From contig CBDCIS010000002.1 of the NCBI GenBank assembly GCA_965217565.1, forward strand, positions 186,001 through 250,000: 64,000 nucleotides of DNA, read 5' to 3'. The position numbers and the translations under genes are program-made. This document shows positions 15,573 through 22,436 of this stretch, piece by piece; position 1 is the stretch's first letter, and each line of letters begins with the position of its first letter. Origin of the DNA: CBDCIS01 sp965217565 (lineage in GTDB: Bacteria; Chloroflexota; Dehalococcoidia; Lucifugimonadales; CATOSD01). Below the pieces are notes generated by a model that worked only from the letters and a program-made list of their open reading frames with translations, was not told the origin of the DNA and made no database searches.

Positions 15573-15750
15573 CTAGGTAGTGTTGACATTTGAGATACCG
15601 GGCATTTCATAACCGAGTAAGCCGTCCAAATTGTCATTCTGAGGAGCAAAGCGACGAAGAATCTAAAGCCTATGCCTGAAATGCCGCTACCGCTTTAGAT
15701 TCCTCACTGCGTTCGGAATGACATGAAACCGGAATGTCAACACTACCTAG
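15573..15750. mobile_element. MITE, 178 bp, perfect 18-bp terminal inverted repeat including CTAG
   Basis: CTAGGTAGTGTTGACATT (15573-15590) is the exact reverse complement of 15733-15750. Since CTAG is itself palindromic, the outer 4 bp may be a CTAG target duplication around a 14-bp inverted repeat. Inside is a second inverted pair (gtcattctgag...atctaaagc and gctttagattcctc...ggaatgac). It has no coding capacity. It therefore looks like a non-autonomous transposon mobilised by a transposase elsewhere. CTAG-type 4-bp duplications are known from IS5-group elements, which is only a hint. Confidence 0.75.
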
Positions 15751-15778
15751 AAAATCGCGCTCAGAATCGGCAAGATTG

Positions 15779-15801
15779 AAAGACAGCATCTGGCAGCGCA
15801 G
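15779..15801 (+). other. Possible third integrase N-terminal trace
   Basis: The bases aaagacagcatctggcagcg resemble aggcagcatccggcagcg of the integrase starts at 14177 and 16535 (K-D-S-I-W-Q-R-S versus R-G-S-I-R-Q-R-S). It is short, so chance is possible. Its position directly upstream of the HNH gene matches the pattern of relics lying between cargo genes. Confidence 0.3.
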
Positions 15802-15831
15802 TAGGACAGAGAGGGCAAGAGGAGTCCAATA

Positions 15832-16512
15832 ATGTCTGTTGCCAGGTCAGTTGGTGCAAAATCGGCGGCGTGGGTCGCACTGGTTGCGTTGCTGGTCGCA
15901 GACGGGCTGATTTGGGTGATGCTCCGCACTCGCTCCAATGAACGCCGGATTCGTCCTACCCGACGAACACCCTGGCCGAAGGGATTGAAGCAGAAGCTGA
16001 TGAGGCGACAAGACAGAACCTGCGCCTACTGCGGGTATCGCCGAATCGCTAGCAGCCTCGACATTGACCACATCGTTCCGGTTGTCCGGGGCGGGTCCAA
16101 CGATGAGAGCAATCTTCAGGTGATATGTCGGTCATGTAATCAACGCAAGGGAATGCAGACCGACGAAGAGTTTAGGGCCCGCTATGCCAGCCTTGTTCCG
16201 CAGAGACGATTGACGCCGCCGCGACGCCGCATATCACAGCGCGAGTTTAGGGAAGAGACTAGGCGCACGAGCCAGGGGGACAGTGTCCAACATTTCAGGC
16301 GAACGCGCTTCATTTCAAATCGTGAAAAAGTCGTCTCTGGATGTATGGTGCTCGGTATTGCAGCCATCATCGGCACCGCGTGGGCACTTGCGTCGTTGGG
16401 TGCCGATGGACTGCTCCTCGCGCTGCCGGCGGTAGTCTTGGGCGGGTTTGCCGGGTTCGGTGTCTGGCTCAGAGCATATATGACAGGTTCGATGATAGAA
16501 GGCGACGACTGA
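15832..16512 (+). CDS. Membrane-anchored HNH endonuclease-like protein
   Basis: This 226-residue protein has an N-terminal helix (residues ~13-31), a cytoplasmic basic linker, and then an HNH domain. The domain has zinc cysteines C64, C67, C99 and C102, catalytic 'DIDHIVPVVRGG' (His80) and the downstream Asn in 'NDESNLQVICRSCNQRKG'. After a basic region two further hydrophobic helices occur at about 165-185 and 190-210. HNH domains cut or nick DNA. Tethering one to the membrane through three helices is unusual and suggests DNA entry/defence or simply a domain reused for another role. It stands alone, with GC content and context typical of the island. Confidence 0.8.
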   Translation: MSVARSVGAKSAAWVALVALLVADGLIWVMLRTRSNERRIRPTRRTPWPKGLKQKLMRRQDRTCAYCGYRRIASSLDIDHIVPVVRGGSNDESNLQVICRSCNQRKGMQTDEEFRARYASLVPQRRLTPPRRRISQREFREETRRTSQGDSVQHFRRTRFISNREKVVSGCMVLGIAAIIGTAWALASLGADGLLLALPAVVLGGFAGFGVWLRAYMTGSMIEGDD

Positions 16513-16534
16513 GGCAAAAGCGGGGAGTGATTGA

Positions 16535-16711
16535 ATACGAGGCAGCATCCGGCAGCGCAGCACTGGCTCTTGGGAGCTGACGGTCGATACCCGGCGCGAC
16601 GCGTTCGGCAGACGCCGGCGCAAGTACGTCACCGTGCGCGGCGCCAAGGCCCACGCACAGCGCAGGCTCCGCGAGTTCCTCCCCACTCTTGACACTCACA
16701 GGGGTAGGTAA
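16535..16711 (+). pseudogene. Tyrosine integrase, N-terminal relic
   Basis: The frame reads RGSIRQRSTGSWELTVDTRR then DAFGRRRRKYVTVRGAKAHA and QRRLREFLPTLD, the AP2-like arm-binding N-terminal domain of phage-type tyrosine integrases. The initiator appears as ATA (16535) instead of ATG, right after a stop codon. The frame ends at TAA 16709-16711, about 58 codons in. A palindromic repeat starts 30 bp later, and the C-terminal part resumes near 16970. The gene is therefore dead: start lost, middle deleted. Confidence 0.75.
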
Positions 16712-16740
16712 AATGCGAATTGCAGGTACGCTTAGCCCAT

Positions 16741-16855
16741 GTCATTCCGAGCGTAGCCGAGGAACCCACGAAGTGGCTAGCCGCTCGGCAATCCAGAGCC
16801 ATACGCACTGCAAGAACTTGGGATTCCTCGGTTCGCTACGCTCACTCGGAATGAC
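16741..16855. repeat. 115-bp palindromic repeat (GTCATTCCGAG...CTCGGAATGAC)
   Basis: The ends gtcattccgag and ctcggaatgac are inverted copies. The next bases (cgtagccgaggaa / ttcctcggttcgctacg) also pair, with small insertions. The same type of end occurs inside the MITE at 15635-15727. It separates the two halves of the integrase relic. It has no coding capacity, so it is a MITE-like or REP-like element. Confidence 0.7.
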
Positions 16856-16969
16856 ATACGTTGGCCGCAATTGCGATGTCTCAGCTATGGTCTGTAGCCA
16901 CGAAACAACATTTACCTACCCCTGTCAGCCACTCTCGACAGGGGCATAGACCTGCCCACCGAGAGATAC

Positions 16970-17233
16970 TGCTCTGCCACTGGCTCGACCTTCAAGAGCT
17001 ACGGGCGCCGCGTGGGGCACGAGGGAATGACGGTCCGCAGCCTTCGCCACTTCCACGCCTCGGTGACGCTACAAAGCGGGCAGAACATCGTCGTGGTGAG
17101 CAAGCGGTTGGGCCACGCCAACGTGTCGAGCACCTCGGACATCTACGCCCACTCGCTCCCCGGCTGGCAGCGACAGGTGGGCGACGCCTGGCAGAGGCGA
17201 TGGAGGAGAGATAGTGATGAGGCCACATATTAG
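16970..17233 (+). pseudogene. Tyrosine integrase, C-terminal catalytic relic
   Basis: The frame gives GSTFKSYGRRVGHEGMTVRS, LRHFHASVTLQSGQN, VSKRLGHANVSSTSDIYAHS, which is the end of the integrase catalytic domain with the R..H, LGH and Tyr (DIYAH) boxes. The first His of the usual H-x-x-R is Arg here (VRSLRH). The N-terminal half of the catalytic domain, including the first catalytic Arg, is missing. It overlaps the start of the collagen-like gene by 17 bp. Together with 16535-16711 it marks an ancient integration event. Confidence 0.75.
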
Positions 17234-17933
17234 GTCTTTGGTTTGGGCGATGGCTACTGTCGTTCTCCTGTCATTCGGATGTGAGGGTCCACCGGGCCCT
17301 CCTGGGGTTCAGGGTATCCCAGGGCCACAGGGTGAGGCGGGGATGCGCGGCGAGCCTGGCCAACAGGGGCCAGCGGGGCTACAAGGCCCCACGGGGCCGC
17401 CGGGATCGCCTGGGCCACAGGGTGAACAGGGAACGGAGGGCGCGAAAGGTGCCTATGGCCCAGAAGGGTACCCTGGCGAGGCGACCGATATTTGGCCTGA
17501 GTTACGCCTTGACTTCACCATAGACCAGGCTTGCTCCGAGCGTATACTCGCGTCCGTGGAATACAGCGGGACGGCGCAAGAGATTGACGAGGAACGGGAG
17601 CATCTGAACATTCTGCTTGGCATCCACGTCCGATTTATGTCTGGAGAACAGTCTTATAGGATCCAGTCTGCCATGCAACAAGTTGAGTATATGTCCCGAG
17701 AGAATAATGAGGCTCGCAACCCGTGTGAACTCAGCTATGAAGCGCTAACCTCGTTCGTGCGTGTCCGGGACAACAACCCGATGGGGCGATGGAGATCGGA
17801 GGTGCTTGGCCGCTATTGGAGGTGCGAATATCCCGGTTCAAATTGGCTGACCGGTGGCTCACAATCGAATGAAGAAGAGTGCGGAACACTGCGGTGGTGG
17901 CTGCCGGAATCCTGGATACCGCCCGGGCGATGA
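17217..17933 (+). CDS. Collagen-repeat lipoprotein
   Basis: This 238-residue protein starts with a signal sequence ending 'LLSFGC', a probable lipobox with Cys22. It continues with 22 uninterrupted Gly-X-Y triplets (residues ~24-89), rich in Pro and Gln. A ~145-residue globular C-terminal domain follows with five Cys ('ACSE', 'NPCELS', 'WRCEYP', 'EECGTL' among them). Such triplets form a triple-helical stalk, so the likely product is a trimeric surface protein lifted from the membrane. GGAGGAG lies 8 nt before the ATG (a GTG 3 bp earlier is possible). It sits inside the decayed island, directly after the integrase relic. The C-terminal domain is not recognised. Confidence 0.8.
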   Translation: MRPHIRSLVWAMATVVLLSFGCEGPPGPPGVQGIPGPQGEAGMRGEPGQQGPAGLQGPTGPPGSPGPQGEQGTEGAKGAYGPEGYPGEATDIWPELRLDFTIDQACSERILASVEYSGTAQEIDEEREHLNILLGIHVRFMSGEQSYRIQSAMQQVEYMSRENNEARNPCELSYEALTSFVRVRDNNPMGRWRSEVLGRYWRCEYPGSNWLTGGSQSNEEECGTLRWWLPESWIPPGR

Positions 17934-18074
17934 GGATGCCGACAGCCGCATCCATGCTATTGACAACCGACCACGGTGAAGGTAGCTTAGAGAGACTACG
18001 CTCATAGCCCTCAACAACCGCCGACGAGATTGTCCTTTGAGTATCCTCCCCGGCGCCGGGTTGTGAGACTATCC

Positions 18075-18150
18075 GGCGACGTAGCCAAGTGGTTAAGGCG
18101 GGGGTCTGCAAAACCCCTATTCGGCGGTTCGAATCCGCCCGTCGCCTCCA
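18075..18150 (+). tRNA. tRNA-Cys (anticodon GCA)
   Basis: This 76-nt cloverleaf has acceptor ggcgacg pairing with cgtcgcc, D-arm 'tagccaagtggttaaggc', anticodon loop ctgcaaa (GCA) on a 5-bp stem, T-arm cggttcgaatccg, discriminator T, and an encoded CCA. It closes the accessory island on its right. The stretch 17934-18074 before it shows no gene. Confidence 0.97.
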
Positions 18151-18246
18151 CCAATACAGCGAAAGACAGGGGTTGGTGACGCTTCTCGCCAACCCCATTT
18201 TCATAAATGCCGGCTCGAACTACCGATAACGCAACGGAGGCTGTCT

Positions 18247-18660
18247 ATGACTACAGTCAGCATCGACCACATCGCCATGCCTACCGCCAACGCCGAGCGG
18301 CTACTCGAGTTCTACAAGCGCATCGGCTTTGCCATCAACGGGGAAGATGAGTGGCGCGCGGGCAATGCCAACATCTTCTCCATACAGGTTGGGGACTCCA
18401 AGATAAACGTGCATCCCGAGGGCTATACCGCCGGCCTGCGCGGGCCGACCGCCGTGCCGGGCTGCGCCGACATCTGCTTCGTCTGGGAGGGCGCGGTGGA
18501 GGAGTGCCAGCGTATGCTGGAGGCGGCGGGCGTCGAGATCATAGCCGGCCCCGGGCCGCGCAGAGGCGCTCGCGGCGGCGGCGGACTACCGGCGGTCAGC
18601 CTGTACGCGAGAGACCCCGACCAGAATCTGCTGGAGTGGATGGTATATCTTGACTCTTAA
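18247..18660 (+). CDS. VOC-superfamily (glyoxalase-like) protein
   Basis: This 137-residue protein begins 'VSIDHIAMPTANAERLLEFY' and ends 'LYARDPDQNLLEWMVY', the paired beta-alpha-beta-beta-beta modules of the vicinal-oxygen-chelate fold. The metal ligands expected in such proteins are visible as His6-7 region (DHI), His ('INVHPEG') and Glu ('LLEW'). Members include glyoxalase I, ring-cleavage dioxygenases and fosfomycin-resistance enzymes. The substrate here is not known. Its stop overlaps the start of the aldo/keto reductase by 11 bp, so the two are translationally coupled and probably act on related compounds. Confidence 0.85.
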   Translation: MTTVSIDHIAMPTANAERLLEFYKRIGFAINGEDEWRAGNANIFSIQVGDSKINVHPEGYTAGLRGPTAVPGCADICFVWEGAVEECQRMLEAAGVEIIAGPGPRRGARGGGGLPAVSLYARDPDQNLLEWMVYLDS

Positions 18661-19462
18661 GAGACGCAGGCTAGGACGGACCAACCTGATGGTGACCGAG
18701 CTGGGGCTGGGAGCGATGGACACTCCGCAGGTCGATGAGGGCCGGGACACGCTGCGCGTCGCGCTCAACCTGGGAATCGACTTCGTCGATACGGCCAGGG
18801 ACTACCAGGGCAGCGAGTATCTCATCGGCAGCGTCATAAGGGAAAGGGCGGACAATGACTTTTGTGTCGCGACCAAGACGTTCAGTCGAACCATAGACGG
18901 CAGCCAGTCCGAGGTGGACAAGAGCCTGCGGGTGCTGGGTCTCGACAGGATATGCCTCTACCAGCTGCATGACGTGTCCTCGATCAACGCCTGGGAGCGG
19001 GTGATGGGCCGGGGCGGCGCGCTGGAGGGCCTTCGGAACGCGCAGGCGAGGGGACTGGTGGAGTACGTCGGTATCTCGTCCCACGACCTGGAAATCCTGG
19101 AGAGGGCCATATCGTGCGGGGAGTTCGACGCGATTATGCTGGAGTACTCCGCATTCTACAGGGACACGGAGAGACTGATAGCTCTTGCCAGAGAGGCCGA
19201 CGTAGGGACAATCGTGATGAGGCCGCTGGGAGGCTCCGGCAGAATGAGCAGTCTCAGGACGAGGAACGCGCAGGGCGACATGGCCCTGACGCCCGCGATG
19301 CTCCTGAGATACGCGCTGTCCAACCCCGACATATCCGTGGTGATACCTGGCGTGAGGTATCCCGACAGGGCGCGGCAAAACGTGGCGCTCTGCCAGTCCT
19401 ACCAGCCCCTGAGCGAGGCGGAGAAGAGGCGTTGCGAGGACGCAGCGGCAAGGTTTTACTAA
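18650..19462 (+). CDS. Aldo/keto reductase
   Basis: This 270-residue (beta/alpha)8 oxidoreductase starts at TTG 18650 inside the end of the VOC gene. Its opening 'RRLGRTNLMVTELGLGAM' and the catalytic Asp/Tyr segment ('GIDFVDTARDYQGSEYLIG') are family signatures. A Lys block follows ('FCVATKTF'). The C-terminal 'NPDISVVIPGVRYPDRARQN' corresponds to the NADPH-binding region. It reduces an aldehyde or ketone with NADPH. Coupling to a glyoxalase-like protein suggests handling of reactive carbonyls, which is inference. Confidence 0.88.
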   Translation: MTLKRRRLGRTNLMVTELGLGAMDTPQVDEGRDTLRVALNLGIDFVDTARDYQGSEYLIGSVIRERADNDFCVATKTFSRTIDGSQSEVDKSLRVLGLDRICLYQLHDVSSINAWERVMGRGGALEGLRNAQARGLVEYVGISSHDLEILERAISCGEFDAIMLEYSAFYRDTERLIALAREADVGTIVMRPLGGSGRMSSLRTRNAQGDMALTPAMLLRYALSNPDISVVIPGVRYPDRARQNVALCQSYQPLSEAEKRRCEDAAARFY

Positions 19463-19473
19463 TCCCTATGCCC

Positions 19474-19815
19474 GACGGCTCCGGTCGCTTTCGCCCTGCC
19501 GATTGTCTGCGAGCGGCTTGCGGTAGCACGCGAGGCCACCGGCCCGCCCTGTGGATTGCCGAGCGGCGAGCCATTGCGATGGGTTCCCGCCCCGTATCGG
19601 AGTACGGGGCAGGCTTTTCGCGGGAATGACGGCGACGCGGGCCTGACGGCTCGGAGGTCGCTTTCGCCCTGCCGATTATCTGCGAGCGGCTTGCGGTAGC
19701 ACGCTAGGCCACCGGCCCGCCCTGTGGATTGCCGAGCGGCGAGCCATTGCGATGGGTTCCCGCCCCGTATCGGAGTACGGGGCAGGCTTTTCGCGGGAAT
19801 GACGGCGGCGCGGGC
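19474..19815. repeat. Tandem duplication of a 171-bp palindrome-bearing unit
   Basis: Bases 19474-19644 and 19645-19815 are nearly identical (a few substitutions such as gattgtctg/gattatctg and cacgcgagg/cacgctagg). Each unit holds gattgccgagcggcgagcc and a palindrome with arms ttcccgc/gcgggaa around ccccgta/tacgggg. The unit occupies almost all the gap between the aldo/keto reductase and the MFS gene (19463-19878). No gene is seen in it, and the frames across it on both strands are repeats of each other. Confidence 0.85.
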
Positions 19816-19878
19816 AGGCCGCCGAATTCCGTCTCCCCAAATCCCACACCCGCAAAGCATCTCTGATACACTTGCGCC

Positions 19879-21231
19879 ATGCGTAATCGTGCGTCGTCGT
19901 CCGCGCCGGAGTCCGACCCCGCGTCCCCAGCCCGCGGCATCTTCTACGGGTGGTGGCTCGTGGGAATTGCCGCATTCATGCTCACGCTGATGTCCCTGAC
20001 GGTGTTCCAGGGCTTGGGCACGCTGCTCGTAGTCCTCGAGCGTCGGTTTGGTTGGAGCCGCTTTGCCCTCTCCGTCGCGTTCTCTCTCGCCAGGGTAGAG
20101 GGCGCCGTGCTTGGGCCTATAGAGGGAATCCTGGTTGACCGCATCGGCAGCCGTCGCATGGCGCTTTTTGGCTACCTCATCATGGGGGTCGGCTTCCTCC
20201 TGCTTGCGGGAGTGAACAGCCTGTGGCAGTTCTACGTGGCCTTCATCGTCATCACGCTCGGCTCGGGACTGGGCGGCTGGCTGGCCATGGTGGCGATGGT
20301 CAACAACTGGTTCAGACGCCGCCGTTCGTTCGCCATGGCCGCCGCGATGTCCGGCGTTCACTTCGGCGGATTTCTCGTTCCGGTCTTCGCGATAGTTCTA
20401 GAAGCGTACGGGTTCAAAACCACCTCGCTCGGAATAGGGATTTTTCTGCTCCTTATCATCGGCCCGGTCGCCAGTGCGATCCGCAACCATCCGGAGGACT
20501 ACGGTATGAGGCCGGACGGCGACCCGCCGCCTGGCAGCGAGCCCCGCTCTCCTGGCGCCGCCGCCGCGTCGGCGTCCCTAGACGTTGACGAAGAAGTCCA
20601 TTTCAGCGTGCGGCAGGCGCTCAAGACCTCCGCCTTCTGGCTGCTCACCTTGGCGCAGGTGGCCTCCAGCATCGCCATCGTTACGCTGTCCCTGCACCTG
20701 TCTCCCAAGCTCGTGGACATGGGAATGTCCCTGCCCCGCGCCGGCATGGTGCAAACGGGCTACACCGTCGTCGCCCTGGGAACGCAGTTCGTTTCGGGCT
20801 ACTTTGCCGACAGGCTGCCCAAGCCGCCCCTGATAGCCCTGCTGCTTACGCTCCAGGCGATCGCGATACTGATACTCGCCCTTGCCGAAACCCCCGACCT
20901 GGTATGGCTGTTCGCGCTGCTCTACGGTATAGGGTTCGGAGGGCGCACGCCGCTCACGACGGCGATTCGGGGAGAGTACTTCGGGCGACGGTCGTTCGGC
21001 AGGATTATGGGCATATCGCAGCTCCCGATGAACATAGGGATGATGTTCGCCCCGCCATTCGCCGGCCACATGTTCGACACCACGGGAAGCTACAGAGTGC
21101 CGTTCACGGTTTTCGCCGCGCTGAGTTTCATCGGCGCGATTCTGATGTTGTTTGTCAGGAAGCCCGGGATGCCCGCCCCGCAAAGGGGCGCAGACTCCGG
21201 TTCGAGCCGGGCCATCCCAATCCGAGAGTAG
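19879..21231 (+). CDS. MFS transporter
   Basis: This 450-residue integral membrane protein has about 12 hydrophobic helices in two halves, joined by a charged loop at ~210-240 ('PDGDPPPGSEPRSPGAAAAS'). The loop after helix 2 ('GILVDRIGSRRMALFGYLIM') is the classic MFS motif A. A second copy is 'GYFADRLPKPPLIAL' in the C-terminal half. The pattern fits the monocarboxylate/oxalate-formate-antiporter branch, but the substrate is a guess. The first ~15 residues are hydrophilic. It is flanked on both sides by palindromic repeats, so it is probably transcribed on its own. Confidence 0.88.
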   Translation: MRNRASSSAPESDPASPARGIFYGWWLVGIAAFMLTLMSLTVFQGLGTLLVVLERRFGWSRFALSVAFSLARVEGAVLGPIEGILVDRIGSRRMALFGYLIMGVGFLLLAGVNSLWQFYVAFIVITLGSGLGGWLAMVAMVNNWFRRRRSFAMAAAMSGVHFGGFLVPVFAIVLEAYGFKTTSLGIGIFLLLIIGPVASAIRNHPEDYGMRPDGDPPPGSEPRSPGAAAASASLDVDEEVHFSVRQALKTSAFWLLTLAQVASSIAIVTLSLHLSPKLVDMGMSLPRAGMVQTGYTVVALGTQFVSGYFADRLPKPPLIALLLTLQAIAILILALAETPDLVWLFALLYGIGFGGRTPLTTAIRGEYFGRRSFGRIMGISQLPMNIGMMFAPPFAGHMFDTTGSYRVPFTVFAALSFIGAILMLFVRKPGMPAPQRGADSGSSRAIPIRE

Positions 21232-21273
21232 GCCGCGTCCCTTGTGGGCGCCCAAGTCACGGGATGACCGACC

Positions 21274-21300
21274 AGGGCAACCACAAGGGATTGCCCCTAC
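21274..21300. repeat. Short dispersed palindrome (GGGCAACC...GGATTGCCC)
   Basis: agggcaaccacaagggattg followed by cccctac; arms gggcaa/ttgccc with a short interior. A near-identical copy is at 58366-58394. Both lie in intergenic DNA, so this is a multi-copy small repeat. Confidence 0.65.
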
Positions 21301-21364
21301 GAGGATAGGGCCTTTTCATTGTTGAAGGCAGACGTCCCCATCCACCCCGCCGTCACCCACCCCT

Positions 21365-21430
21365 TAAACCCCTTCCCGTTGTACAGGCTGGGGACAATGG
21401 GCGGACCTCTGATCAAACGTGAACAGTTAT
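21365..21430. repeat. Partial copy of the 51444 MITE
   Basis: The right part shares 'ggggacaatggg', 'atcaaacgtgaacagtta' and the C-rich core with the element at 51444-51567. The left terminal repeat gtaactgttca is not recognisable. It ends 15 bp before the rpsL promoter -35 box, so insertion may have set the upstream boundary of the ribosomal operon. Confidence 0.65.
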
Positions 21431-21444
21431 CGGCAAAATTGGCG

Positions 21445-21473
21445 TTGACATGCTCACTCCGTTATCTTATAAT
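21445..21473 (+). promoter_or_regulatory. Consensus sigma-70 promoter of the rpsL (str-S10-spc) locus
   Basis: TTGACA (21445-21450) and TATAAT (21468-21473) are both perfect and separated by 17 bp. The rpsL ATG is 78 bp downstream. It is the strongest promoter visible in the window and the only clear one for the following ~20 kb of + strand translation genes. Confidence 0.9.
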
Positions 21474-21551
21474 CTTTGTTTGTCGTCCATTGTGACGATG
21501 CCCTCTTTTCGTAGTCAAGAAACTCATTCGGATTTACGCAGGGGTAACATC

Positions 21552-21962
21552 ATGCCCACAGTAAGCCAACTGGTAAGAAAAGGCAGGAAATCGAAGCACA
21601 AGAAGGACAAGGCGCCGGCGCTGCGCTATTCCTTCAACTCCCTGAAGAACAGAGGGAAGCGAGATTCGGGCTCTCCTCAGAAGAGAGGCGTGTGCGTCCA
21701 GGTTCGCACTCAGACGCCAAAGAAGCCAAACTCGGCCCTGCGCAAGGTTGCCAGGGTGAGGCTGACCAACGGGATGGAAGTTACGGCATACATACCTGGC
21801 GAAGGCCACAACCTGCAAGAACACTCCGTCGTGCTGATACGGGGGGGCCGCGTGAAGGACCTGCCGGGCGTTCGCTACCACATCATTCGCGGCGCGCTGG
21901 ACACCGCCGGCGTGAGCGGTCGCAAGCGCGGACGAAGCAAGTACGGAAGCAAGAGGGGATAG
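21552..21962 (+). CDS. rpsL: 30S ribosomal protein S12
   Basis: This 136-residue decoding-site protein has hallmarks 'TPKKPNSALRKVARVRLTNG', 'GEGHNLQEHSVVLIRGGRVK' and 'LPGVRYH'. Compared with the usual ~124-residue form, it has an extra segment of about 15 residues (roughly 24-38, 'YSFNSLKNRGKRDSG') before 'PQKRGVC'. I believe this is typical of Dehalococcoidia. The ATG at 21552 follows caggggtaac. It is the first gene of the str operon, followed 3 bp later by rpsG. Confidence 0.97.
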   Translation: MPTVSQLVRKGRKSKHKKDKAPALRYSFNSLKNRGKRDSGSPQKRGVCVQVRTQTPKKPNSALRKVARVRLTNGMEVTAYIPGEGHNLQEHSVVLIRGGRVKDLPGVRYHIIRGALDTAGVSGRKRGRSKYGSKRG

Positions 21963-21965
21963 CAG

Positions 21966-22436
21966 ATGGCGCGTCGCAGAAGGGCTGAAAGGCGGCTGAT
22001 TATCCCAGACCCGAAGCACAGCAGCGTCGACCTGGCCCGTTTCATCAACAAGATCATGATGAACGGCAAGAAGACGACCGCGCAGCGTATCGTGTATGGC
22101 GCGCTCGACCAGATCGAGCGGGAGGCGCACCGGCCGGGGATCGAGCTCTTCGAGCAGGCCGTCAAGAACGCGACGCCGATGCTCGAGGTCAAGAGTCGAA
22201 GGGTAGGGGGAGCAACCTACCAGGTTCCCACTGAGGTGAGACCCAACCGCCGCGTGACGCTGGCGATGCGCTGGATTATTCGTGGAGCGCGCGCTAGGAG
22301 CGGCCGCCCGATAGCCGAACGGCTGGCCCAGGAATTGCTGGAAGCCGCCAGGGGGCAGGGTTCGGCGGTACGACGACGAGAAGAACTGCACAGGATGGCG
22401 GAAGCCAACAGGGCTTTCGCTCACTACCGATGGTGA
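21966..22436 (+). CDS. rpsG: 30S ribosomal protein S7
   Basis: This 156-residue protein organises the head of the small subunit by binding 16S rRNA. It is identified by 'FINKIMMNGKKTTAQRIVYG', 'NATPMLEVKSRRVGGATYQV' and 'AFAHYRW' at the C terminus. The length is normal. Its end overlaps the furthest-upstream start of fusA by 7 bp, a common coupling in the str operon. Confidence 0.97.
   Translation: MARRRRAERRLIIPDPKHSSVDLARFINKIMMNGKKTTAQRIVYGALDQIEREAHRPGIELFEQAVKNATPMLEVKSRRVGGATYQVPTEVRPNRRVTLAMRWIIRGARARSGRPIAERLAQELLEAARGQGSAVRRREELHRMAEANRAFAHYRW

Noticed and set aside
13354..18150. An intact genomic island bounded by att repeats of tRNA-Leu or tRNA-Cys
   Set aside because: I looked for copies of the 3' ends gttcgagtctcctcctcggc and gaatccgcccgtcgcctcca elsewhere in the region and saw none; the integrase is dead.
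19459..20361. Reverse-strand frame across the tandem repeat and the MFS start
   Set aside because: Its repeats are simply the translated 171-bp units, and the rest is antisense to the transporter.
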